Of a stretch of DNA of 64,000 nt, positions 1-9,832 are shown one piece after another. This stretch comes from JANQOH01 sp965200095. Its GTDB lineage: Bacteria > Pseudomonadota > Alphaproteobacteria > UBA7887. Under the pieces are notes generated by a model, which was given only the letters and a program-made list of their open reading frames with translations, was not told the origin of the DNA and did not search any database. The stretch is from contig OZ241350.1 of the NCBI GenBank assembly GCA_965200095.1, positions 1,426,001 to 1,490,000 on the forward strand, in the 5' to 3' direction. The position numbers were made by a program, and so were the translations under genes. Positions within the stretch are counted from its first letter, which is position 1; the number at the start of each line of letters is the position of its first letter.

Positions 1-1
1 T

Positions 2-1135
2 CTCATGCTCGCCGAGTTCGCGCCGGGAACCGCCGTCGCCGGCGTCTTCACGCGCTCGGCGACCGCGTCCGCCGCCGTCGAATGGTCGCGCGCGGTCGCG
101 GCGGCGGGCGAAGCGCGGGCGCTGGTCGTCAATTCCGGCAACGCCAACGCCTTCACCGGCCGGGCCGGCGCCGGGGCCGTGAGGGCGACGGCCGGGGCGG
201 CGGCGGCGCTCGTCGGCTGTTCGCCCGAAAACGTGTGCGTCTCGTCCACCGGGGTCATCGGCGAGCCGCTGCCGACGCAGAAAATCCTCGCCGCCCTGCC
301 GGGTCTTCGCGCCGCGCTCGCGCCGGACGGCTGGGCGGCGGCGGCCGAGGCCATCATGACCACCGACACCTTCGTCAAGACCGCCGCCGCCACGGCGGAG
401 ATCGACGGCCGGCGGGTCGCCGTCAACGGCATCGCCAAGGGGTCGGGAATGATCGCGCCCGACATGGCCACCATGCTCGCCTATCTCGTCACCGACGCGG
501 CGTTGCCCGCGCCGGTCCTGAGGGCGCTGCTGAAACCGGCCGTCGACCGGACGTTCAACGCCATCACCGTGGACGGCGACACTTCCACCAGCGACACGGT
601 GCTCCTGTTCGCCACCGGCGCGACGCCGCTGGCGCCGCCGCCTTCGGTGGGCCGCAACGGCGGGGTCGGGCGTCGGCTTGCGGACTTCCGCCGCGCGCTG
701 GAGCGGGCGATGCTGGAGCTGGCGCACCGGATCGTGCGCGACGGCGAAGGCGCGAGCAAATTCGTCGCCGTAACCGTTTCCGGCGCCGCGAGCGCGCGCG
801 CCGCGCGGCGCATCGCCTTCGCCATCGCCAATTCGCCCCTGGTCAAGACCGCGATCGCCGGCGAGGACCCGAATTGGGGCCGGATCGTCATGGCCGTCGG
901 CAAGGCGGGCGAGAAGGCCGACCGCGACCGCCTGTCGATCCGCTTCGGGCCGCACCTCGTCGCCGAACGCGGCGGCGTTCGCGAGGGTTACGACGAAGCC
1001 CCCGTCGCCGCCTATATGAAGCGCCCGGAGATCGCCGTCCGCGTCGATGTCGGCGTCGGGCGCGGCGAGGCCACGGTGTGGACCTGCGATCTCACCCATG
1101 GATACGTCTCGATTAACGCCGACTACCGCTCGTGA
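2..1135 (+). CDS. argJ: Bifunctional glutamate N-acetyltransferase/amino-acid acetyltransferase ArgJ, 5' partial
   Basis: Transfers acetyl groups from N-acetylornithine to glutamate (cyclic arginine pathway) and, in bifunctional members, makes N-acetylglutamate from acetyl-CoA; cytoplasmic. The frame is open through the left window edge, and about 30 N-terminal residues are missing relative to the usual ~400-residue protein. The first visible residues (LAEFAPGTAVAGVFTRS) match the family N-terminal region. The self-cleavage site is intact: KGSGMIAPDMATML, with the nucleophilic Thr codon at 470-472, so the precursor should split into alpha and beta chains. The conserved C-terminal region (GEDPNWGRI, then a Tyr/Asn-rich tail) is present. 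The stop overlaps the GTG start of the next gene by 4 bases, implying co-translation. Confidence 0.95.
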   Translation, partial: LMLAEFAPGTAVAGVFTRSATASAAVEWSRAVAAAGEARALVVNSGNANAFTGRAGAGAVRATAGAAAALVGCSPENVCVSSTGVIGEPLPTQKILAALPGLRAALAPDGWAAAAEAIMTTDTFVKTAAATAEIDGRRVAVNGIAKGSGMIAPDMATMLAYLVTDAALPAPVLRALLKPAVDRTFNAITVDGDTSTSDTVLLFATGATPLAPPPSVGRNGGVGRRLADFRRALERAMLELAHRIVRDGEGASKFVAVTVSGAASARAARRIAFAIANSPLVKTAIAGEDPNWGRIVMAVGKAGEKADRDRLSIRFGPHLVAERGGVREGYDEAPVAAYMKRPEIAVRVDVGVGRGEATVWTCDLTHGYVSINADYRS

Positions 1136-1950
1136 GCGCGGCGCCGCTGGAGACCGGGCGGCTCCGCCTCTGTGCGCCGCAGCCGCGGGACGCGCGGGCG
1201 CTCGCGGGCGCGCTCGGCGGGTTCGCGGCCGCCGGGTGGGTCGCCGCCGCGCGCCGATGCTGGCTTGCCGGCGGCGCGTTCGGGTTCGTCGTGCGGCGGC
1301 GCGCGGGCGGCCTGCCCGTCGGAACGATCACCCTCGACCCCGGCGCCGGCGGCCCGCGCCGCCGCGCGCGCGAGGGCGCGCTTGCCTGGCGCTTCGCGGG
1401 CGGGCGCCGCGCCCCGGTCCGGGAGGCGGCGCGCGCGCTCGCCGCCTTCGGTTTCGACACCCTCGGCCTGTCGCACATTTGCGCCCCGCGCGGCATCGGT
1501 CCGCTGCGCCGGCGGCGGGCGGCGGCGAGGGCGCCGGTCGTCTACGCCGCGGCGGCCCTGTTGACCGACGACCGCGGGCGTGTGCTGCTGGCGCGGCGTC
1601 CGCCGGGCAAGGCGATGGCCGGCCTGTGGGAGTTCCCCGGCGGCAAGGTCGAGCCGGGCGAGCGCCCGCGCGACGCCCTGGCGCGCGAATTGTGGGAGGA
1701 ATTGGGCCTGCGCGTTTCCGCGGCGGCGTTCGAACCCTGGGACATCGCGTTTCACGCCTACGACGGCTTCCGCCTGATCATGCCGCTGATGCGCTGCCGG
1801 CGCCGGAGAGGCGAGCCGACACCGCGCGAAGGGCAGGAGACCATGTGGGTGGAGACGGCGCGGCTTGGCGAGTTCGCCATGCCCGCCGCCGACCGCCCGC
1901 TGGTCGAGCGCCTGTTGCGGCGGCGGGGTGCGGAAAACGGGCGGAATTGA
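1132..1950 (+). CDS. GNAT-like domain fused to a MutT-type Nudix hydrolase
   Basis: 272 residues starting at GTG, overlapping argJ by 4 bases. The C-terminal half (from about residue 138) is a MutT/Nudix hydrolase: the Nudix box GGKVEPGERPRDALARELWE followed by ELGL fits GX5EX7REUXEEXGU completely, and the preceding GLWEFPGG is typical of 8-oxo-dGTP pyrophosphatases that clean the nucleotide pool. The N-terminal ~130 residues begin like a GNAT acetyltransferase (ETGRLRLCAPQPRDA) and later read FGFDTLGLSHI, but the acetyl-CoA loop is poorly preserved and the segment is very rich in Ala and Arg, so it may be inactive. A Nudix gene next to argJ is a common alphaproteobacterial arrangement. The Nudix assignment is firm; the exact substrate is inferred. 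Confidence 0.85.
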   Translation: MSAAPLETGRLRLCAPQPRDARALAGALGGFAAAGWVAAARRCWLAGGAFGFVVRRRAGGLPVGTITLDPGAGGPRRRAREGALAWRFAGGRRAPVREAARALAAFGFDTLGLSHICAPRGIGPLRRRRAAARAPVVYAAAALLTDDRGRVLLARRPPGKAMAGLWEFPGGKVEPGERPRDALARELWEELGLRVSAAAFEPWDIAFHAYDGFRLIMPLMRCRRRRGEPTPREGQETMWVETARLGEFAMPAADRPLVERLLRRRGAENGRN

Positions 1951-1990
1951 CCGGTTCCCTCTTGCGACCCCCCGAGGCGCGCAAGGGAGC

Positions 1991-2116
1991 GCGTCCATCG
2001 CCGAAACGAGGATCGCTGCGCCGGAACCGGCAATTCTCATTTTGGCCCATGGCGCCGCGGCGGCTCGCTCCCAGGAAGGCGCGTCCATCGCCATAATGAG
2101 AACCGCTGCGCCGGAA
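1991..2116 (+). repeat. Tandem copies of a dispersed hairpin-forming repeat
   Basis: A 36-base unit beginning GCGTCCATCGCC and ending GCTGCGCCGGAAC occurs at 1991-2026 and again at 2081-2116 with few differences, 90 bases apart. The second unit closes a longer element (about 2035-2104) whose ends are inverted: TTCTCATTTTGGC on the left against GCCATAATGAGAA on the right, so the transcript could fold into a long hairpin. A related copy lies in opposite orientation near 13137-13228. It sits between the Nudix gene and a lipoprotein gene. Confidence 0.7.
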
Positions 2117-2125
2117 CAGCGGCGG

Positions 2126-2153
2126 TTGCAAGCGTCCCCCGATGTGCTACGAT
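2126..2153 (+). promoter_or_regulatory. Possible sigma-70 promoter for the lipoprotein pair
   Basis: TTGCAA (2126-2131) and TACGAT (2148-2153) are separated by 16 bases and lie 31 bases before the lipoprotein start. The match to consensus is moderate, so this is a suggestion only. Confidence 0.3.
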
Positions 2154-2184
2154 TGGCGGCCTTGCGAGGGAGAAGGAGGGAAGC

Positions 2185-2793
2185 ATGCGCCTTGTTCTGT
2201 CCGCCGCGGTTCTGGGTTCGGTGCTTGCCGGCTGTGCGCCACCGCAGCTGCCGCCGCTCAATTTCAGCGTTCCGAACATCGGGCTGTCCGCGCGTCCGCT
2301 CGACGCCGAGGTCCGTTCCCTGACCGTCACCCTCGGTCGGCCCGACGAGCTGATGGGGCTTATCGACTGGGAACACGTCGACGACACCGGCGGGGGAGCC
2401 ATAACGGCGGCGTGGCAAAATGCCCTGCAGGAAGCGCTGGACCGCACGCTGATCTTCCGCGACGGCGGTTCGAAGAGGGTCTCCGTCGCGGTCAAGGTCT
2501 TGAAACTCGAGTTTTCGAGGGATTGGGAATTTACCGAATCTTCTGCAGAAGCCGTCGCGCGTTACGAGGTCATCGATCGGACCAACGGCGACATCGTTTA
2601 TACGCAGGAGATCGCCGCGTCCGGCGCCGTGCCCTTTGGCTACGAAGGTTTGACGATGGATGCGGAATATATTTCTGAGTTGCGTATACGGGAGAGTATT
2701 AACCGCGCCGTCCAGAACAACATATCGCTGTTTCTCCAGGCGGCGGAAACGATAGATGTGACGAAACCGATGTTTCCCGCGGGGACGACATGA
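2185..2793 (+). CDS. Lipoprotein of unknown function
   Basis: 202 residues. The start is fixed by a strong Shine-Dalgarno (GGAGAAGGAGGG) and by a short signal peptide ending in the lipobox LAGC, so Cys16 is expected to be lipidated and the protein held in the envelope. The mature part is predicted soluble, with a segment rich in aromatic and acidic residues and a long C-terminal amphipathic stretch (RESINRAVQNNISLF). I do not recognise the family. It overlaps the next lipoprotein gene by 4 bases, so the two probably act together or are made in fixed ratio. Confidence 0.8.
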   Translation: MRLVLSAAVLGSVLAGCAPPQLPPLNFSVPNIGLSARPLDAEVRSLTVTLGRPDELMGLIDWEHVDDTGGGAITAAWQNALQEALDRTLIFRDGGSKRVSVAVKVLKLEFSRDWEFTESSAEAVARYEVIDRTNGDIVYTQEIAASGAVPFGYEGLTMDAEYISELRIRESINRAVQNNISLFLQAAETIDVTKPMFPAGTT

Positions 2794-3257
2794 TGAGGCG
2801 GCGCGCCGGCATGGCCGTCGGGGTCGCGCTTTCCGCGGCGCTGGGGGCGTGCACGCCGGACATTTCGCCCGACAGCTACTCGGTAGGATCGGTCGGACAG
2901 GTCAACCGGGCGGTCAGCGGCGTGATCGTCAGCGCGCGCCCGGTCGATGTCGAGGGAACGAGCAGCGGGCTGGGCGCCGGCGCGGGCGCCGTGGCCGGCG
3001 GGGTCGCCGGCTCGACCGTCGGCGGCAGCACCGAGGCGAACATCATTGCCGCCGTGGGCGGGGCGGTGGCCGGCGGAATCGCCGGCGCCGTGATCGAGGA
3101 GTCGGCGACCGGGCAGACCGCAATGGAATATGTCGTCGAAGCCGAAAACGGCGCCCTCCTCACGGTGGTGCAGGGAGGAAGCCCCCTCCCGATCGGCCTG
3201 CAAGTGCTGATCATTTATGGCGCGCGCGCGCGGATCATCCCGAAACCGAACCCCTGA
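2790..3257 (+). CDS. Outer-membrane lipoprotein with glycine-zipper domain (17 kDa antigen/SlyB-like)
   Basis: 155 residues with a signal peptide ending ALGAC (lipobox), followed by a Gly/Ala-rich region with GxxxG repeats (LGAGAGAVAGGVAGSTVGG, then AAVGGAVAGGIAGAV) forming two short membrane-inserted helices, the pattern of the Rickettsia 17 kDa antigen/SlyB family of envelope lipoproteins. The C-terminal part (YVVEAENGALLTVVQGG) is the small beta domain usual in this family. Starts at ATG overlapping the previous stop (ATGA); a second ATG at 2793 is possible. The role in envelope integrity is inferred from the family. Confidence 0.8.
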   Translation: MMRRRAGMAVGVALSAALGACTPDISPDSYSVGSVGQVNRAVSGVIVSARPVDVEGTSSGLGAGAGAVAGGVAGSTVGGSTEANIIAAVGGAVAGGIAGAVIEESATGQTAMEYVVEAENGALLTVVQGGSPLPIGLQVLIIYGARARIIPKPNP

Positions 3258-3300
3258 TGTGAAGGGAGGGGACCGCCGGCGCGGGAGCGGCCGCCCGGCC

Positions 3301-4194
3301 GTGTCGGACAAGCTCCTGTCGATGAGCGAGGCCGCGGCGCTGGTTCCCGACGGCGCGCGCCTCGCGCTCGGCGGGTTCGCGGTCTATCAGCACCCGATGG
3401 CCTTCGTGCGCGAACTCGTCCGCCAGGGACGGCGCGGCCTGACCGTGGTCGGAGTCGTCAACGGCAACGAGGCGGACCTGCTCGCCGGCGCGGGCTGTCT
3501 CGCGCGCATCGAAACCTCCTATGTCGGACTGGAGAAATACGGCCTCGCGCCGAATTTCCGCCGCGCCGTGGAGGCGGGCGAACTGGAGGTCGTCGACTAT
3601 CCCGAACTGCTCGCCTGGGACCGTTTCCGCGCCAGCGAGGCCAATCACACTTTCCTGCAGGCGAGCTTTCTGGGCGGCGCCGACATCGTCGCCCGCAACC
3701 CCGAAATTGCGCCTTTCGACTGCCCGCTGACGGGGCGCCGGCTGTGGGCGGTCCCCCCCGCCGATGCGGACATTGCGGTGGTCCACGCGCCGCTGGCCGA
3801 CGCGCGGGGCAATGCGCTCTATCCCGAACGCCGTCTCCTGCCGCAGAGCCTCGACATCACCCTCGCGCGGTCCTGCGACACGGTGATCGTCACCGCGGAG
3901 CGCATTGCGGACGAGGACGAAATTCGCCGCAACGCCCATCTCAATGCGATCCCGTCCTACCGCGTGCGCGCCGTCGTCGAGGCGCCCTGGGGCGCGCATC
4001 CGTGCCCGGTCCTGGGCTTTTCGAAGATCGACGACCGCGCCTTCCGCGAACACGCCGCGGCCGGGGCGGACGAGGAGTCTTTCGCCGCCTGGCTGGACGA
4101 GACGGTGTTCGGCGTCGACGATCATCGCGGTTATCTCGAACGCATCGGCCTCGAGCGCCTTCTGGCGTTGCAGACCGCGGCGTCGTTGCGATGA
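3301..4194 (+). CDS. Class I CoA-transferase-like protein, subunit A (GctA/IpdA type)
   Basis: About 297 residues from GTG at 3301; the open frame continues upstream but would overlap the lipoprotein. Family I CoA-transferase alpha subunit: an N-terminal LVPDGARLALGGF motif, then the Rossmann-like core with GLEKYGLAPNFRRAVEAGELEVVDY, a layout seen in glutaconate CoA-transferase A and in the steroid-ring hydrolase subunit IpdA. It overlaps the B-subunit gene by 4 bases, so a heterodimer or heterotetramer is expected. The substrate is not evident from the sequence; neighbouring genes do not decide it. The possible loss of the transferase glutamate in the partner (see findings) means it could be a CoA-ester hydrolase rather than a transferase. 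Confidence 0.8.
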   Translation: MSDKLLSMSEAAALVPDGARLALGGFAVYQHPMAFVRELVRQGRRGLTVVGVVNGNEADLLAGAGCLARIETSYVGLEKYGLAPNFRRAVEAGELEVVDYPELLAWDRFRASEANHTFLQASFLGGADIVARNPEIAPFDCPLTGRRLWAVPPADADIAVVHAPLADARGNALYPERRLLPQSLDITLARSCDTVIVTAERIADEDEIRRNAHLNAIPSYRVRAVVEAPWGAHPCPVLGFSKIDDRAFREHAAAGADEESFAAWLDETVFGVDDHRGYLERIGLERLLALQTAASLR

Positions 4195-5012
4195 GCGCGC
4201 CCGCGACCTTGCACGAGCGGCTCGCCGCGGCGCTCGCGCTGACCCTGCGCGACGGCGAGGTCGGCTATACGGGCCTGGCCACGGGACGCGCCGCCGCGGT
4301 CTACATCACCGGCATTCCGCTCGCCGCGATGGCCCTGGCGAAGCTCATGCATGCGCCGAACCTGACGATCCTTCTCGCCGGATGGTCGCACAACCCTGAC
4401 CTGTCGCGTCTGCGCGCGCTCCCCGATTCCGAGTTCGACGAAACCCTGCGCGACCTGCCCTGCGAGGCGCAGATCGTCGACTGGCCCGGCCAGCTGGCGA
4501 TCAAGCGCGGCGACGTGAGTTTCGGCTTCTCCTCCGGCGCGCAGGTCGATGTCCGGGGCAACCTCAACGGCGTCTGCATCGGCGACCCGGCGCGTCCGAA
4601 GACGCGTCTGGTGGGGCCGATCCTGCATCCCGAACACATGGCGCTGTTCGGCCGCGAATACATCATGATGCCCCGCCACGAAGCGCGGAATTTCGTCGAA
4701 CGGGTGGATTACGTATCGGGCGTCGGCTACCCCGGCGGCCTCGCCGGACGGCGAAGCCTGGGCCTCGACAGGGGCGGGCCGGAACTCGTCTTCACGCCCC
4801 GCTGCGTCTTCGATTTCGACAAGGAGGCGGGGCGGATGAAAGTGCGTTCGATCCACCCCGGCGTCGGGGTCGAGGCGCTGCGGGCGGCGACGGGGTTCGA
4901 CCCCGGCCCGCTCGACGATGTCCCGCGCACGCCGGACCCGTCCCCGGAGGCCCTCGCCCTCCTGCGCCGCGAGGTCGACCCCCGGGGGATTCTCATCCCC
5001 GAACTCGACTGA
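4191..5012 (+). CDS. Class I CoA-transferase-like protein, subunit B (GctB/IpdB type)
   Basis: 273 residues from ATG at 4191, overlapping subunit A by 4 bases. The conserved GGAQVD-GNLN-type motif of beta subunits appears as SSGAQVDVRGNLNGV, followed by VERVDYVSGVGY and a C-terminal IHPGVG segment as in IpdB/GctB. The region where beta subunits of true transferases carry the catalytic Glu (after HAPNL...) reads LTILLAGWSHNPD, with no Glu that I can align. This points to an IpdAB-like hydrolase or an atypical transferase. Convergent with the ABC transporter genes downstream. Confidence 0.8.
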   Translation: MSAPATLHERLAAALALTLRDGEVGYTGLATGRAAAVYITGIPLAAMALAKLMHAPNLTILLAGWSHNPDLSRLRALPDSEFDETLRDLPCEAQIVDWPGQLAIKRGDVSFGFSSGAQVDVRGNLNGVCIGDPARPKTRLVGPILHPEHMALFGREYIMMPRHEARNFVERVDYVSGVGYPGGLAGRRSLGLDRGGPELVFTPRCVFDFDKEAGRMKVRSIHPGVGVEALRAATGFDPGPLDDVPRTPDPSPEALALLRREVDPRGILIPELD

Positions 5013-5059
5013 ATCCCGCGCGGGCCGGGAGCGCGGTCCGCTCTCCGCGGCCTTCGCCG

Positions 5060-6042
<983 letters not shown>

Positions 6043-6046
<4 letters not shown>

Positions 6047-7062
6047 GCGGCGCCCCGCGCCGCGCCGTCGGCATGCCAGCAGGCGATCCAGTGTCCGGGG
6101 CGCGTTTCCTCCAGCGGCGGGCGCGCGTCGCGGCAGGCCTGCGTCGCGCCGGCGCAGCGCGGCGCGAACGCGCAGCCCGCGGGAAGATGCGCGCCGGAAG
6201 GCACGGTTCCGGCGATCTCGTGGAGCCGCGCCCGCGCTTCGCCGCGACCGGGGATCGCCGCCAGCAGCCCGCGCGTATAGGGGTGCCCGGGGCGGTCGAA
6301 CAATTCGTCCACCGGCGCTTCCTCGACCTTGCGCCCGGCATACATCACCGCCACCCGGTCGGCGTTCTCGGCGACCACCCCCAGATCGTGGGTGATGAGC
6401 ACCACCGCGGCGCCCGAGGTCTCCCGCATTTCGCGGATCAGGGCGAGGATCTGCGCCTGAATCGTCACGTCGAGCGCCGTGGTCGGTTCGTCGGCGATAA
6501 GCACCCGCGGGTTGCAGGACAACGCCATGGCGATCATCACGCGCTGACGCATTCCGCCCGAGAGCTGGTGCGGCCAGGCGAGCGCCCGCCGCTCCGGTTC
6601 GGGAATGCGGACGCGACGGAGCATTTCCACCGCTCCCCGCATGGCTTCGCGCCGCCCCGCCCCGCAATGCCGGGCGATCGCCTCGGCGATCTGCCGGCCC
6701 ACCGTGAACAACGGGTTGAGCGAGGTCATCGGCTCCTGAAAGATCATCGAGATGTCGTTGCCGCGGACGGCTTCCATCGCGGTTTCGGAAAGGCCGAGAA
6801 GGTCGACGCCGTCGAGGCGCACGGCGCCGCCGACGATGCGCCCCGGCGGGTCGGCCACCAGGCGCATGATGGAGAGCGCCGTGACGCTCTTGCCGCAGCC
6901 CGACTCGCCGACGACGCCGAGCGTTTCTCCCTCGCCGACCGCCCACGAAACGCCGTCCGCGGCGCGGTTCGTTCCTTCGGGAGTCGCGAAATGGGTGCGC
7001 AGGTCCTCGACTTCGAGCACCGTCGCGCGCGGCGCTTGTTCCGCGGCGTCCGTTTGCGTCAC
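6043..7062 (-). CDS. Peptide-type ABC transporter ATP-binding protein (DppD/OppD)
   Basis: About 339 residues when started at GTG 7062; a longer frame reaches 7170 but would run into the divergent binding-protein gene. Walker A GESGCGKSV, signature LSGGMRQRVMIAMAL, Walker B VLIADEPTTALDV and H-loop THDLGVV are all present, with the HPYTRGLLAAIP extension and a Cys-rich C-terminus. It is the D-type partner of the gene immediately downstream, which it overlaps by 4 bases. It is divergently arranged with the substrate-binding protein at 7140, so the ~77-base gap probably holds both promoters. Confidence 0.92.
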
Positions 7063-7139
7063 ACTGGCCCTCCGCGCGTTCGCAGGCGCGCCGCACCATA
7101 GCGCCGTTTCGGCGGCGCGAGTCGAGGGAGGAGAGAGGG

Positions 7140-8822
7140 ATGTCGAGGCTTCGTTCGAGACCCGCCGCATGGTCGCGGCGCCGGGTCCTCCAGGGCGCCG
7201 CGGCGCTCGCCGCCGCCGGTCTGCCGCTCCGGGGCCTCGGCGCCGACGTCCCCCTCGAGTTCGACGGCTCGGATTTCCGCCTCGCCGCGCCCGAACCGAA
7301 CCCGCGCTACGGCGGCGTCCTGCGATACGGGATCACCATGCGGCCGCCGCATCTCGACTTCCACCAGTCGGGAACGGTGAACAATCTCGGAAGCCAGGGC
7401 TGCCTCTACGACAATTTGATCCGGCGCGACCCGCGCGACAGCGGCAGGAGCATCATCCCCGACCTCGCGCACAGCTGGGAAATATCAAGCGACGGAATGC
7501 GCTATACGTTCTTCCTGCGCAAGGGGGTTCTGTTTTCCGACGGCGCCGAGCTCACGGCGGACGACGTCAAGGCGACGTTCGACCGTATCGTGCGGCCGCC
7601 GGAGGGGATTCACATCCCGCGCAGCGCGCTCTTCGCCTCGGTGGAGTCGATTTCCGTCCTCGACAGCCACACCGTGCGCTTCGAACTCGCCGCGCCGCGC
7701 CCGCCGGCTTTTATCATGTCGGCGCTCGCCAGCGGCTGGAACGCCATCGTCCGCAAGCAGACCCTGGAGGACAACGGATACAACCTGCGCAAGACCCTCG
7801 ACGTTCCGGGGACCGGCCCTTTCCGCAGCGCCCGCCGCGTCGAACAGGAAGTCTGGGTTATGGAGAAGAACCCCGACTACTGGATGGAGGGGCTGCCCTA
7901 TCTGGACGGGGTCGAATTCTATCATGCGCTGCCGTTCTCGCCGGAGCTGGGTTCGGCGCTGCTTTCGGGGCGCGCCGATTACGCGCGGCTGCTGGACCCG
8001 GTGACCCGCCGCGTGATCGACGCCCGCGACGATATCGAGTCCGCTGAGTATTATCAGAGCGTCATCCAGGCGGTCTGGGTCAATGCGCGGCGCGAACCCC
8101 TCGCCGACCCGCGGGTGCGGCGGGCGCTGCATCTGGTGCTCAACCGCCCCGTTCTCGTCGAGGTGGTGCGCGATGTCGCGCCGATGATGGTGGGCGCGTT
8201 CACCTATCCGTTCTCCGACGCCGCGATTCCCGCCGAGGAGCTCGCCGAACGCCCCGGATACAGCGCCGACACCGCGGCGGCGATCTCCCAGGCGCGCGGT
8301 CTGCTCGCCGAGGCCGGCTATCCGGACGGTCTGCAAGGCCTTGATTTCCTGGTGCGCGAGGTCGCGAGTTTCAAACTCTGGTCGCAGGCCATTCAGGCGA
8401 TGCTGTTGCAGGCGCTCAAGGTCCAGTGCAACCTGCGCACGGTGGTCGAATCGGTGTGGTTCGACGACACCAATTCCGGCAATTTCGATCTGTCGATCGG
8501 CGCCATCGTCTCCACGCTGATGGACCCTTCGGACTACTTCAACACGTGGTACGCCAAGGACGGGCCGCAGAACTATTCGCAATGGGAGGACGAAGCCTTC
8601 TCCGCCCTGGTCGAACGCATCGACTCCGAGGTCGACCCGCAAGCGCGCCACGCATTGATCCGCGAAGCCGAGGAAGTCATGGAAGCCAATCCGCCGTTGC
8701 TTCCCGTCGCCTGGGAGAAGATCATCGACGGCTGGTACAGCTACGTGAAGGGGCATAACCCTCACGGCTATTTCGGCATTTACGACGTGGTGCGCATGGA
8801 TACGTTCTGGCTCGACAAGTGA
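7140..8822 (+). CDS. Tat-exported extracellular solute-binding protein, family 5
   Basis: 560 residues. The N-terminus carries a twin-arginine signal (SRRRVLQGAAALAAAG) with a cleavable hydrophobic stretch, so export folded to the periplasm is likely. The rest matches SBP_bac_5 proteins: YGGVLRYGITM near the start, FFLRKGVLFSDGAELTADDVKATFDRI, then YPDGL and a C-terminal EEVMEANPPLLPVAW. It should deliver peptides or similar solutes to the transporter powered by the divergent ATPase pair. A good Shine-Dalgarno (GGAGGAGAGAGGG) precedes the ATG. No permease genes occur on either side; prs follows after 40 bases. Confidence 0.92.
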   Translation: MSRLRSRPAAWSRRRVLQGAAALAAAGLPLRGLGADVPLEFDGSDFRLAAPEPNPRYGGVLRYGITMRPPHLDFHQSGTVNNLGSQGCLYDNLIRRDPRDSGRSIIPDLAHSWEISSDGMRYTFFLRKGVLFSDGAELTADDVKATFDRIVRPPEGIHIPRSALFASVESISVLDSHTVRFELAAPRPPAFIMSALASGWNAIVRKQTLEDNGYNLRKTLDVPGTGPFRSARRVEQEVWVMEKNPDYWMEGLPYLDGVEFYHALPFSPELGSALLSGRADYARLLDPVTRRVIDARDDIESAEYYQSVIQAVWVNARREPLADPRVRRALHLVLNRPVLVEVVRDVAPMMVGAFTYPFSDAAIPAEELAERPGYSADTAAAISQARGLLAEAGYPDGLQGLDFLVREVASFKLWSQAIQAMLLQALKVQCNLRTVVESVWFDDTNSGNFDLSIGAIVSTLMDPSDYFNTWYAKDGPQNYSQWEDEAFSALVERIDSEVDPQARHALIREAEEVMEANPPLLPVAWEKIIDGWYSYVKGHNPHGYFGIYDVVRMDTFWLDK

Positions 8823-8862
8823 CCGCGCCGGACCGGGATCCCCGACACGCGAGGCCCGAATC

Positions 8863-9822
8863 GTGAAGATCGTTTCCGGCAACGGCAACCGGCCGCTCGC
8901 CGAGGCGGTGGCGGCGTTCTGCAACCTGCCGCTGGTGAACGCCAGCATCCGCCGCTTCTCCGATCAGGAAGTGTTCGTCGAGATTCATGAGAACGTGCGC
9001 GGCGAGGACATGTTTCTCGTCCAGTCCACGTCCTATCCGGCGAACGACAACCTGATGGAGCTGCTGGTCACCATCGATGCGCTGCGCCGCGCGTCGGCGC
9101 GGCGGATCACGGCCGTCGTGCCCTATTTCGGCTACGCCCGCCAGGACCGCAAACCGGGTCCGCGCACGCCGATTTCCGCCAAGCTCGTCGCCAATCTCAT
9201 CACCACGGCCGGCGCCGACCGGCTGTTGACGATGGACCTTCACGCAGGCCAGATACAGGGCTTTTTCGACATTCCGGTGGACAATCTGTTCTCGGCGCCC
9301 GTCGCCATCGCCGACATCTCGAGGTCCTTTTCCGGCGGCGGGCTGACGGTCGTCTCGCCGGACGTAGGCGGCGTGATCCGCGCTCGCGCCATCGCCCGGC
9401 GTATTGACGCCGGCCTCGCCATCGTCGACAAGAGGCGCGAACGCGCGGGCGCGTCGGAGGTCATGAACATCATCGGCGATGTCGACGGGCGGCGCTGCGT
9501 CCTGGTGGACGATATCGTCGATTCCGCGGGCACGCTGTGCAATGCGGCGGTGGCGCTGAAGGAAGCGGGCGCCGAATCGGTGGCCGCCTATGTCACCCAC
9601 GGCGTGCTGTCGGGCGGCGCGGTGGCGCGGGTCGCCGACTCGCAGCTCGCCGAACTGGTGATCACCGACACCATCGAGGCGACGGCGGCGGTGCGTTCGG
9701 CGCGCAATGTGCGCGTCGTTTCGATTTCGCAATTGCTGGCGGAAGCGATGCGCCGTATCAGCGAGGAGAGCTCGGTCTCGAGCCTGTTCGACCAGGCGCC
9801 GGCACCCGCGCCGCAACCCTGA
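8863..9822 (+). CDS. prs: Ribose-phosphate pyrophosphokinase
   Basis: Makes PRPP from ribose-5-phosphate and ATP, feeding nucleotide, His and Trp synthesis; cytoplasmic hexamer in the family. 319 residues from GTG, the usual length. Hallmarks: RFSDQEVFVEI, the VVPYFGYARQDRK ATP-binding segment, TMDLHAGQIQGFF, and the PRPP loop VLVDDIVDSAGTL. The catalytic-loop region with KRRE is intact. Followed after 10 bases by rplY and then pth and ychF, the standard alphaproteobacterial order. Confidence 0.97.
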   Translation: MKIVSGNGNRPLAEAVAAFCNLPLVNASIRRFSDQEVFVEIHENVRGEDMFLVQSTSYPANDNLMELLVTIDALRRASARRITAVVPYFGYARQDRKPGPRTPISAKLVANLITTAGADRLLTMDLHAGQIQGFFDIPVDNLFSAPVAIADISRSFSGGGLTVVSPDVGGVIRARAIARRIDAGLAIVDKRRERAGASEVMNIIGDVDGRRCVLVDDIVDSAGTLCNAAVALKEAGAESVAAYVTHGVLSGGAVARVADSQLAELVITDTIEATAAVRSARNVRVVSISQLLAEAMRRISEESSVSSLFDQAPAPAPQP

Positions 9823-9832
9823 GGAGCACGAC

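Noticed and set aside
5013..5059. Terminator between the CoA-transferase-like and ABC genes
   Set aside because: Only imperfect GC-rich complementarity; no clean stem or T run.
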